Assembly (NCBI GenBank): GCA_016789485.1
Contig: JAEURE010000084.1
Coordinates: forward strand, 1-9,258
DNA: 9,258 nt
Reading direction: 5' to 3'
Source: Anaerolineales bacterium
Lineage (GTDB): Bacteria; Chloroflexota; Anaerolineae; Anaerolineales; Villigracilaceae
The position numbers and the translations under genes are program-made. Positions 1-6,292 of this stretch are shown in pieces. Numbering within the stretch: the first letter of the stretch is position 1; each line of letters starts with the position of its first letter. The notes below the pieces were generated by a model. It did no database searches. It was not told the origin of the DNA and was given only the letters and a program-made list of their open reading frames with translations.

Positions 1-843
1 GGTGGCTTCGAGCGGGATCATGTGATTCAATTCTTCATTCATGCGGGATAACGAATCGGTGGGTTGAACGTATGGCGGATTTTCCACGTTGTTGGATGGA
101 AGGTAAGAAAGGAAATGACGCGCCATTTCAAGCGCAGCCTTTTCGCTTTGTACGCTCACATGCGCCACACCGCTGACGGAGGTATGCACATTTGCACCGC
201 CCAGCGATTCTGCATCGATCACTTCACCAGTCACGGCTTTGATCACATCAGGTCCCGTCAGGAACATGAAGGATGATTTTTCCACCATGATGACCATATC
301 CGTCAGGGCGGGGGAGTAGGCCGCGCCACCCGCGCATGGTCCAAGCATCACGCTCACTTGCGGCACCACGCCAGAGTATTGCGCGTTGCGTCTGAAAATT
401 TCGGCGTAACCGCCCATCGAACGCACGCCTTCTTGAATGCGCGCGCCGCCCGAGTCGATCAGCGAAATAAAAGGCACGCCGTTGCGTACAGCCAGATCCA
501 TCACACGGCAAATTTTGTGTGACTGCATCTCGCTGAGTGTGCCGCCATAAATTGTGAAATCCTGTGAATATAGATAAACTGTCCGCCCGTTGATCTGTCC
601 ATAGCCTGTGATGACCCCATCCCCATAAAACTTTTCCTTCAACAAATCCATCTCATCGCCTTGATGTGTGATGAATGGCTCGATCTCGTTGAACGTGCCT
701 GGGTCAAGTAGTAGCTCAACACGTTCGCGTGCCGTTAACTTTCCTTTGGCTCGCTGCTTTGCGTTGCGTTCCTCGCCGCCGCCTTCCAGGGCTTTGGCAC
801 GCATCTTCCTCAATTCCAAAATTCTAGGATCTTCGTTTGTCAT
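1..843 (-). CDS. Acyl-CoA carboxylase carboxyltransferase (beta) subunit, N-terminal part
   Basis: This frame starts with ATG at 841-843 and stays open to the left edge, giving 281 codons of a protein usually about 510-520 residues long, so the C-terminal half lies outside the window. Enzymes of this family (PF01039; propionyl-CoA carboxylase beta, MmdA-like) transfer the carboxyl group from biotin to an acyl-CoA in the cytoplasm. Visible signatures are the N-terminal KGKLTARERVELLLDPGTF (residues 33-51), SQDFTIYGGTLSEMQSHKI (93-111), SGGARIQEGV (131-140), GPCAGGAAYSPAL (168-180) and TGPDVIKAVTGE (196-207) followed by SLGG. SGGARIQEGV and GPCAGGAAYSPAL are the glycine-rich segments that form the oxyanion holes. 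The start is supported by AAAGGA (850-855) six bases upstream. Acyl substrate (propionyl, methylmalonyl, methylcrotonyl or other) cannot be fixed from this half. No biotin carboxylase or biotin carrier gene is visible on the upstream side. Confidence 0.93.
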   Translation of the reverse strand, partial: MTNEDPRILELRKMRAKALEGGGEERNAKQRAKGKLTARERVELLLDPGTFNEIEPFITHQGDEMDLLKEKFYGDGVITGYGQINGRTVYLYSQDFTIYGGTLSEMQSHKICRVMDLAVRNGVPFISLIDSGGARIQEGVRSMGGYAEIFRRNAQYSGVVPQVSVMLGPCAGGAAYSPALTDMVIMVEKSSFMFLTGPDVIKAVTGEVIDAESLGGANVHTSVSGVAHVSVQSEKAALEMARHFLSYLPSNNVENPPYVQPTDSLSRMNEELNHMIPLEAT

Positions 844-878
844 ATTAATTCCTTTAGGTGAAATATTTCACAAGAAGG

Positions 879-907
879 AGTATATCATTCGATGATTTAA
901 CTGCCAG
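879..907 (-). promoter_or_regulatory. Candidate sigma70-type promoter for the carboxylase gene
   Basis: On the minus strand there is a -10-like TATACT (879-884, 5 of 6 to TATAAT) and a -35-like CTGGCA (902-907, 4 of 6 to TTGACA) with a 17-bp spacer. Transcription would begin about 30 bases before the ATG at 843, just upstream of the AAAGGA ribosome site. A promoter is expected here because the preceding operon ends in a terminator at 1001-1037. The match was found by eye and is not proof of use. Confidence 0.45.
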
Positions 908-1000
908 TGATGGAGGTCATACACGAAATAGGACAATCCGCCTCCTCTTTTGGATTTGAGTTGATTCGGTTTTCTGGAGCAGGACTACACTAAAGCATTG

Positions 1001-1037
1001 AAAAAGCACTCCATTCCTTGAATAGAGTGCTTTTTTT
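1001..1037 (-). terminator. Rho-independent terminator of the kinase/receiver operon
   Basis: An 11-bp perfect stem pairs AAAAAGCACTC (1001-1011) with GAGTGCTTTTT (1025-1035). After one C/A mismatch the stem continues with ATTC (1013-1016) pairing GAAT (1020-1023) around a CTT loop. Read on the minus strand it lies 14 bases after the receiver stop codon and ends in a run of five T. Read on the plus strand it ends in seven T, so it could also stop transcription entering from the carboxylase side. It separates the signalling operon from the carboxylase gene. Confidence 0.85.
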
Positions 1038-1050
1038 GGCAAAGTTGGAC

Positions 1051-1419
1051 TTACCCCAAAAACTCTTTTACTTTCTTCAGAAATTGCGCTGTGTCCACGG
1101 GTTTGGTCAGATAATCCTCTGCACCTTGTTTGATACCCTTGACCACACTTTTTGAGTCATTTTCTGCAGAAACAATGATGATCGGGATGTCACGTAACAT
1201 GGAATTTTCCTTGACTTTTGCCAACACGGCGAACCCATCCATAACAGGCATCATCAGGTCCAGCAAAATAAGATCTGGTTGCTCACTTTGGATTTTTTCC
1301 CAAGCTTCCTGCCCATTCGAGGCGGTGACTACTTGGTACTCGGTTCCGTCCAATGCCTGTTCAAGTACATCGATGTTGAAAGGTTCATCGTCCACGATCA
1401 GAACTTTTGCTTTGCTCAT
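1051..1419 (-). CDS. Stand-alone receiver-domain response regulator (CheY/DivK-like)
   Basis: This 122-residue protein is one receiver domain with no output domain. The phosphorylation site is complete: acidic pair D10-D11, phospho-acceptor D54 in DLILLDLMMPVMDG, switch S84 in IIIVSAEND, and K106 in YLTKPVD. The family takes a phosphoryl group from a histidine kinase and acts through protein contacts. The gene follows the hybrid kinase reading frame with only 3 nt between the TGA at 1423-1425 and this ATG. Its GAGGTG ribosome site overlaps the end of the kinase frame, so translation is probably coupled and the kinase is the likely partner. A terminator follows the TAA stop. Possible roles are a phosphate sink, a shuttle to another protein, or one arm of a branched relay; the sequence does not decide between them. 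Confidence 0.93.
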   Translation of the reverse strand: MSKAKVLIVDDEPFNIDVLEQALDGTEYQVVTASNGQEAWEKIQSEQPDLILLDLMMPVMDGFAVLAKVKENSMLRDIPIIIVSAENDSKSVVKGIKQGAEDYLTKPVDTAQFLKKVKEFLG

Positions 1420-1422
1420 ATT

Positions 1423-1995
1423 TCACCTCAGGTATTCTTTGATTTTTTGTTTCAAGAGATTTCCGTCCACAGGCTTGGTGATGTAATCGTTACAGCCAGC
1501 CTCCTTTGCTTTTTCTGCATCCCCGACCATGGCATAAGCGGATAAGCCAATGATGGGCACAGATGCCATGTTCGCACGGATGCGGCGTGTAGCTTCGTAA
1601 CCATCCATGATGGGGAGCGAGATGTCCATAAGAATAAGGTCGGGCTTTTCCAACTCTGCCAATGTTACGCCTTGTGCTCCGTTTTTGGCGAAGATGAGGT
1701 TGTAGTCGTCTTCCAGTAATTGGGTGATGAAGTTGATGTTGAGTTCAGTATCTTCCACAACCAGAATGCATTTTCGAGATTGCTCCTCGTTTGTTTCTTC
1801 GGCATGTGAATTGGTCGCTATCGGGGAGGCTTCGGCTGAATGGACAGTATCCACTATGGCAGCGGAAGACGCGGGGTCTTTTTCGTAATGCATGGGGAAG
1901 GTGAGGGTGAAGGTCGAGCCTTCGCCTAAAACGCTGGCGGCGGTCAAATCCCCGCCAAGCAGACGGGCGAGGTTGCGGCTGATGGTGAGTCCCAA
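1423..1995 (-). CDS. Detached C-terminal part of the hybrid kinase: G2 box plus receiver domain
   Basis: This is the same reading frame as the kinase, continuing after the TAA at 2011-2013. It carries the end of HATPase_c ([20 protein letters not shown], then STFTLTFPM), a 40-residue acidic/Ala-Ser linker, and a complete receiver domain. Numbered on the full-length kinase, the receiver has E1038-D1039, phospho-acceptor D1081 in [14 protein letters not shown], and K1131 in YITKPVD. The earliest usable start after the stop is a TTG at 1993-1995, which encodes the first Leu of GLGL and is an unlikely natural start. An ATG at 1891-1893 would give a 156-residue linker-plus-receiver protein, but I see no ribosome site before it. 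Independent expression is doubtful; it is best read as the 3' end of the interrupted gene. Confidence 0.65.
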   Translation of the reverse strand: MGLTISRNLARLLGGDLTAASVLGEGSTFTLTFPMHYEKDPASSAAIVDTVHSAEASPIATNSHAEETNEEQSRKCILVVEDTELNINFITQLLEDDYNLIFAKNGAQGVTLAELEKPDLILMDISLPIMDGYEATRRIRANMASVPIIGLSAYAMVGDAEKAKEAGCNDYITKPVDGNLLKQKIKEYLR

Positions 1996-2010
1996 ACCTG
2001 TGCCGCCATA

Positions 2011-4866
2011 TTAACGGGTGGTCGTCGTTTCCGCCTGTTGGAACTCTTCAAAGACCCGATCCACTGCTTCTTTACTGATTCCGATACCGCTGTCTTTCAC
2101 GGCGATGCTGATCATGTCCCCTGCAAGTTTTTCCACTTTAAGCACAATCTTGCCTTTATGTGTAAATTTGGCGGCGTTGCTCAGAAGATTGAGGATGATC
2201 TGTTTGATCTTATCTTGATCGGAGTAGACAAAGCCAATGGTTTCATCCACTTGTTTTTCGAGTGTGACTTCTGGTTTGAGCAGGGGAGTCGCTAGTGCCA
2301 TGCATTGCTCGGCGAAACCATTCAAGCTGAATTTGCCAGGGATGACATCCATGCGCCCCGCTTCGATCTTGGCGATGTCAAGCACAGTGTTGATCAAGCC
2401 GAGCAAATGTTGGGAGCTGGTGAGAACTTTATCGAGATTGCCGATCTGTTTTTCAGGCAAGGCGCCTTCCGCTTTTCCCTTTACGATCTGGGTGAAACCC
2501 ATGATGGCATTGAGCGGTGTGCGCAATTCGTGACTCATGTTGGCAAGGAAGGTGCTCTTGGCTTTGTTGGCTTGTTCTGCGGCAGCGCGGGCTTCCTCAG
2601 CCTCTTTAAAAAGTCGTTTGGTCTCCTCAAAGAGTCGAACATTTTGAATGGCTGTGCCCATGTTCGAAGCAATGGTTTCAAGCATGCCAATTGAAAAATC
2701 AGAGAATGCGTTTTCTTCTTCGTAATTCGGAATGGTGATGCCACCTATCACTTCGGTGCCTGCCAGCAGAGGCAGCATCACAAAGGATTTCGGGACGTCC
2801 TCAGCATCAACCACGCTTGCAAATTTTCTCCAGCTCTTTTCGGCATTGTTATTTACCACCCATGTTTTGAGCCCTGTTCTCACTGAAGCTCTCATCGCAA
2901 GTTTGTATCTCTCTGCCTTCTCCTGCCAGTTTTCCTCAAGTTCGACTCGCTTGCCATGACGATATACATATGGTGAGATCAGCAAACCCGTTTTCTCATC
3001 AACCACAGCAATACGAATATTCCCGACATTGAACGCCTCTCGCAATTTATCGCCGACATGCTCGATCAAGGTGTTCAGATCGAGTTCGCCTGTAATTGTT
3101 TGCCCGACGTTGTTGATGATCTGCAATTCGGTGGCGCGCTGTTCGGTCTGTTTGAGCAGGCGCTGGGTCTCGTCGAAGAGGCGGGTATTTTGAATAGCAG
3201 TTCCCAAGTTCGCGGCGATGGTTTCCAGCAAATTGGTCGAGACATCATCGAACGCATTCTCGTTTTCATAATCTGCAATTGTGATGCCGCCAATTGCGTC
3301 ATTCCCCGCAAGCAATGGGAGCAATATAAATGATTTTGGAACTGGGTCGTCTGTGTGGAAATCCCCTGCAAATTTGTGCCAGCTTTTTTCGACGTTGGTC
3401 TTCGCTACCCATGACCTGCCCTTGCCTTTCATGGACATACGAATACCCATTCTGTATTTTTTAAACGAAAAACGGTCTGCGGCAAAATAGGCATGGTTGC
3501 TATGAAAATACTGGGCAATTATGATGTCAGTGTTTGGGTGCGCAATTGTAATGCCGATATATTCCACCCCAAGTACTTCACGTAACCGCTCTGTTACATA
3601 TTCGAGGGTACTATGTAGATCGAGACCTTCGGTTAATGTCTGTCCGATGTTGTTGACGATCTGTAATTCGGTGGCGCGTTGTTCAGTCTCTTTGAGAAGG
3701 CGTTGAGTCTCATCGAACAGACGCACATTTTGAATGGCGGTGCCCATGTTGGATGAGATGGTCTCAAGCATGTCGATGGGCAGGTCGGTAAAAGCATCTT
3801 CCCTTTCATCGTCTGCGATAGTAATGCCGCCGATCACCTCCCCGCCTGATAAGAGGGGGAATGCTGCAAAAGACTTCGGGAGCCCCAGAATTGCAAATTT
3901 TCGAATATATTTTTCAAGGTATTTTTCGCTGGTGCTGGCAACCCATGACTTACCTGCCCACCTTGCTGCAAAGCGCATCGCGAACTTGAAGTTTTCTGCC
4001 GTATCTTCATTGGGTTCAATTCGCTGCCCTTTATGATAGATATACTGGGCAAGTATGGAATCAACTTCTGGAGTGGATACAGCAATTGCAATGCTTTGAA
4101 CTTTAAGAATATCTTGTAATCTTTCTCCTACATGTTCAATCGTACTTTGCAGGTCAAGACCTTCGGTCAACGTCTGCCCGATGTTGTTGATGATCTGCAA
4201 TTCGATGGTGCGCTTCTCGGTCTCTTTGAGCAGGTGTTGGGTCTCGTCGAAGAGGCGGACGTTTTCAAGCGCGACGCTCATGCTGTTTGCAATTGTTTGT
4301 AAAAGGCGCACATCCGACTCTGAATATGCGTTCTCTCGTTGCCAATTTCGCAGGGCGATGCCACCCAGGAATTTATCCCCGCTAATGAGCGGGACGCTCA
4401 ACCAGGCTTTGAGGTCGCGTTGGTCCTGCCCTGGGAAATTAAAGACCTCCGTTCGAAATCGTTTGCTAATATTTTTATTAATGACCAAAGGGCGGCGTCT
4501 CTTTATGGAATGTACCAGTACACTTGGCACATCCAAACCAATCTCGAAGTAATCGAGGCGCTTCCCATTTTCAACAACATATGGAAAGCTAACAACATTC
4601 CGCGTCTCTTCCACAAATCCAATCCCCACATTACCATCCCTGAAAATTTCCCCAAGTTTATCGCCAACGGCATCAATGATTCCTTGAAAGTCCATTTTGG
4701 AGGCGAGCGCAGTTTGGATGCTGTTGATCACGGCAAGTTCCGCTTCGCGCTGGGCGAGCTGTTCCTCCAGCGCGCGGATTTTGTCCGCATCCGTTTTTGG
4801 GGCGGGCTTTTTGGGAGTTGACTTTGCCTTGACCTTATTGCTCGTAGAAGATGTCTTCTTTAACAT
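2011..4866 (-). CDS. Multi-GAF sensor histidine kinase, truncated in the ATPase domain
   Basis: This 951-residue product begins with a Lys/Pro-rich segment (1-25) and a short coiled coil (about 28-48), with no signal peptide or membrane segment, so it is cytosolic. Four GAF domains follow at about 57-203, 238-383, 417-562 and 596-743, joined by helical FDETQRLLKETEQRATE-type linkers. GAF2 to GAF4 share SWVA-like and VPKSF..LPLLAG..IGGITI signatures and look like tandem duplicates; GAF1 is more distant. I see no cysteine in the GAF region, so covalent bilin binding is unlikely and the ligand is unknown. HisKA has its phospho-acceptor H779 in MSHELRTPLNA. HATPase_c has the N box (N893, N897) and G1 box (D925 in DSGIGI) but ends at R951, before the G2 box GGTGLGL. 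ATP binding and autophosphorylation should therefore fail unless the stop is read through or is an error. GTGGAG seven bases before the ATG supports the start. Confidence 0.9.
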   Translation of the reverse strand: MLKKTSSTSNKVKAKSTPKKPAPKTDADKIRALEEQLAQREAELAVINSIQTALASKMDFQGIIDAVGDKLGEIFRDGNVGIGFVEETRNVVSFPYVVENGKRLDYFEIGLDVPSVLVHSIKRRRPLVINKNISKRFRTEVFNFPGQDQRDLKAWLSVPLISGDKFLGGIALRNWQRENAYSESDVRLLQTIANSMSVALENVRLFDETQHLLKETEKRTIELQIINNIGQTLTEGLDLQSTIEHVGERLQDILKVQSIAIAVSTPEVDSILAQYIYHKGQRIEPNEDTAENFKFAMRFAARWAGKSWVASTSEKYLEKYIRKFAILGLPKSFAAFPLLSGGEVIGGITIADDEREDAFTDLPIDMLETISSNMGTAIQNVRLFDETQRLLKETEQRATELQIVNNIGQTLTEGLDLHSTLEYVTERLREVLGVEYIGITIAHPNTDIIIAQYFHSNHAYFAADRFSFKKYRMGIRMSMKGKGRSWVAKTNVEKSWHKFAGDFHTDDPVPKSFILLPLLAGNDAIGGITIADYENENAFDDVSTNLLETIAANLGTAIQNTRLFDETQRLLKQTEQRATELQIINNVGQTITGELDLNTLIEHVGDKLREAFNVGNIRIAVVDEKTGLLISPYVYRHGKRVELEENWQEKAERYKLAMRASVRTGLKTWVVNNNAEKSWRKFASVVDAEDVPKSFVMLPLLAGTEVIGGITIPNYEEENAFSDFSIGMLETIASNMGTAIQNVRLFEETKRLFKEAEEARAAAEQANKAKSTFLANMSHELRTPLNAIMGFTQIVKGKAEGALPEKQIGNLDKVLTSSQHLLGLINTVLDIAKIEAGRMDVIPGKFSLNGFAEQCMALATPLLKPEVTLEKQVDETIGFVYSDQDKIKQIILNLLSNAAKFTHKGKIVLKVEKLAGDMISIAVKDSGIGISKEAVDRVFEEFQQAETTTTR
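3101..4257. repeat. Three 83-bp direct repeats encoding the GAF-GAF linkers
   Basis: Segments at 3101-3183, 3641-3723 and 4175-4257 are near-copies within the kinase gene. By hand comparison 3101-3183 and 4175-4257 match at 75 of 83 bases, and 3101-3183 and 3641-3723 at 70 of 83. The repeat period is 540 and 534 bp (180 and 178 codons), one GAF domain plus its linker. Each encodes the helical linker ending in ELQI.NN.GQT. The linkers are more alike in DNA than the GAF cores between them, which fits duplication followed by divergence of the cores or by homogenisation of the linkers. Confidence 0.85.
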
Positions 4867-4968
4867 TCCCTGGCTCCACTACAATTTGCAGCCTGATCAA
4901 AGAGGGTGATGATATCTTCGAGAACGTATCTTGTTATTTAACTGGTGTATTATGGGGTTACAAGACTT

Positions 4969-4997
4969 ATTTTACCCCTTAACTCCACATTTGTAAG
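4969..4997 (-). promoter_or_regulatory. Candidate promoter for the kinase/receiver operon
   Basis: On the minus strand a -10-like TAAAAT (4969-4974, 5 of 6) is preceded, after 17 bp, by CTTACA (4992-4997, 4 of 6 to TTGACA). This would leave a leader of about 95 bases before the kinase ATG at 4866. The surrounding 235-bp spacer is AT-rich here and holds no gene that I can support. Found by eye; other -10-like runs nearby, such as TAATAC at about 4947-4952, have no good -35 partner. Confidence 0.35.
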
Positions 4998-5043
4998 ACT
5001 TCACCTTGCAAGGGCATTTACACCCTTTGAGTTGTTCCTGCTA

Positions 5044-5099
5044 AGACGATGGACCGCAGACCGTAAAGTCTGTTGTTCATTGTCCACGGTCCGCCGTCT
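5044..5099. repeat. Imperfect GC-rich hairpin just after the M24 peptidase gene
   Basis: GGACCG (5051-5056) pairs with CGGTCC (5087-5092). The stem extends outwards through a T-G wobble and one A/C mismatch to AGACG (5044-5048) pairing with CGTCT (5095-5099). An inner hairpin pairs CAGAC (5057-5061) with GTCTG (5068-5072). The outer stem begins 2 bases past the peptidase stop codon. There is no T-run, so it is not a standard intrinsic terminator. It resembles a REP-type intergenic element that could stabilise the 3' end of the peptidase mRNA. Whether other copies exist in the genome cannot be seen here. Confidence 0.5.
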
Positions 5100-5101
5100 A
5101 A

Positions 5102-6292
5102 TTATCCTTTCAACAACACGATCTCTCTTTGCGGGTCACCTAAATATTCTGCGCCTTTATTCGTCATCACTACATTTTCTTCGAGACCGATGTAACCGTA
5201 GCCAGTGACGGCGAGACCTGGCTCAATGGTGAAGATCTGTCCTGCTTCGAGTTTCTGATTGGGGGAGTCGCCGTATTTCTCCCAGAGCGGGCCAAGCAAT
5301 GCGCCTCCGTCGTGAGCGACACGCCCAAGTTGGTGACCGAGGGCGTAGTTGAATTCGGGGTAGCCAGAGTCGGTGACGATGTCGCGCGAGATGATGTCCA
5401 CTTCTTTGCCTGCCACGCCAATTTTCATAGCTTCGCGTGATTTTTCAATGGCGGTGCGGATGGTGATGAATCCGCGCTGGACTTCGATGGGAGCTTCCGT
5501 CTCGCCTTCGCGCAGTACATAACACACGCGTTGAATGTCAGAGCAATAGCCTTCGTATTTCACGCCAAAGTCAAAGTGGATGATGTGTCCGCGTTCGACT
5601 TTGATGTCCATTGGGCCGTTGTGGCCGACGATCTTGTTCGGGCCCGAATTGACAGCGGGGTTATTTTCCTTGGGCCATGCAAAGCCCACGCCGTATTCTT
5701 GCATCAGGCCATGCATGTAATTGGCAATATCGATTTCTGTCATGCCGACTTTGATGAAGGCAAAAGTCTTCTCGAAAATTTGATTTGTGATCTCAACAGC
5801 TTTTTGAATGCGGGCAAGCTCAACCTTGGTTTTTCGTCCGCGCAGAGAGTTGATGACGGGTTCGGCACTGACGAGGCGGTTTGCATAAGGCGTGCCAGCC
5901 AGATATTCTTTCAGGAATTCGTACATGGCGTGAGTCAAACCGTCCGCGTGGACATTGTTTCTGGAAGTGTTAACAGCTATATGGTTGGGGTTGAGGCGCG
6001 TGATCGTCTCTTTGAGCAAGCCGCTTACTGCGGTGTCGTATCCGATAATTTCGGTGAAGACATCCATTCGCTGTACTGCTTCTTTTTCAAGATTGCCGAC
6101 GATGGCGATTTTGTCTCCGTTGCGGGTGAGGATGAGCGCGGAGGGCCAGGTGAGATCATTGTCGCCGATGAGAAAATCCAGCGCGGGGTCGCGCACGCCG
6201 CTTGTCTCGCGGACGAAGGTCAGCCACATATCGATTTGTTGTTCTTTGAGAATTTCTATGGCTTGATTTACTTTTTCTTTAATGAGGGACAT
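5102..6292 (-). CDS. M24 family metallopeptidase (Xaa-Pro aminopeptidase/creatinase-like)
   Basis: The 396-residue protein has a creatinase-type N-terminal domain (about 1-150) and a C-terminal pita-bread catalytic domain (about 155-390). The five dinuclear-metal ligands are all present: D241 (HFDFG), D252 (CSDIQR), H320 (GHQLG), E357 (TIEPG) and E371 (GLEENV). H224 (VGHNGP) and H327 (RVAHD) match the extra catalytic histidines of PepP. Spacings H224-D241 (17), D241-D252 (11) and H320-H327 (7) agree with E. coli PepP. Such enzymes usually remove an N-terminal residue before proline or cleave Xaa-Pro dipeptides; prolidase or another amidohydrolase activity is possible. No signal peptide, so cytoplasmic. 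The ATG has AAGGAG five bases upstream, inside the end of the MFS gene, and overlaps that gene by 14 nt, which points to coupled translation. Confidence 0.92.
   Translation of the reverse strand: MSLIKEKVNQAIEILKEQQIDMWLTFVRETSGVRDPALDFLIGDNDLTWPSALILTRNGDKIAIVGNLEKEAVQRMDVFTEIIGYDTAVSGLLKETITRLNPNHIAVNTSRNNVHADGLTHAMYEFLKEYLAGTPYANRLVSAEPVINSLRGRKTKVELARIQKAVEITNQIFEKTFAFIKVGMTEIDIANYMHGLMQEYGVGFAWPKENNPAVNSGPNKIVGHNGPMDIKVERGHIIHFDFGVKYEGYCSDIQRVCYVLREGETEAPIEVQRGFITIRTAIEKSREAMKIGVAGKEVDIISRDIVTDSGYPEFNYALGHQLGRVAHDGGALLGPLWEKYGDSPNQKLEAGQIFTIEPGLAVTGYGYIGLEENVVMTNKGAEYLGDPQREIVLLKG

Larger units (their letters stand above)
1423..4866 (-). pseudogene. Full-length hybrid histidine kinase frame interrupted by one in-frame stop
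   Basis: The frame from the ATG at 4866 to the TGA at 1423 is open for 1147 codons except for a TAA at 2011-2013 (codon 952). Domains in order are an N-terminal Lys-rich segment and coiled coil, four GAF domains, HisKA, HATPase_c and a receiver. The stop falls in the stretch that joins the kinase to its G2 box: residues before it read ETTTTR and those after it [12 protein letters not shown]. Relatives usually carry Lys, Arg or Glu here; a Lys (AAA) or Glu (GAA) codon is one base from TAA. Frame and domain order are intact on both sides, with no frameshift or deletion. This is therefore a single nonsense change, either a real young mutation or a base error. TAA also ends the receiver gene, the M24 peptidase and the MFS gene here, so codon reassignment is not supported. 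Confidence 0.75.

Noticed and set aside
248..511. An 87-codon minus-strand frame within the carboxylase region
   Set aside because: It is in a different frame from the carboxyltransferase, whose SGGARIQEGV and GPCAGGAAYSPAL motifs fall in the same interval.
2011..2013. TAA read as a sense codon through altered genetic code
   Set aside because: TAA serves as the ordinary end of the receiver gene, the M24 peptidase, the MFS gene and tetR in this same window.
3101..4257. Regularly spaced repeats considered as a CRISPR-like array
   Set aside because: The 534-540 bp period is an exact multiple of three inside one open frame, and the repeats encode protein linkers.
2611..4740. GAF array as a bilin-binding photoreceptor (phytochrome or cyanobacteriochrome)
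   Set aside because: I see no cysteine in the four GAF domains for bilin attachment and no PHY domain.
4339..4821. A 160-codon plus-strand open frame opposite the kinase N-terminus
   Set aside because: It is antisense to GAF1 and the N-terminal coiled coil, which have clear family signatures, and it has no supporting neighbour or convincing start.
5010..5027. AAGGG/CCCTT inverted repeat in the spacer upstream of the kinase
   Set aside because: The arms are only 5 bp with an 8-nt loop, no T-run follows, and the position does not fit a clear operator, so chance is likely.
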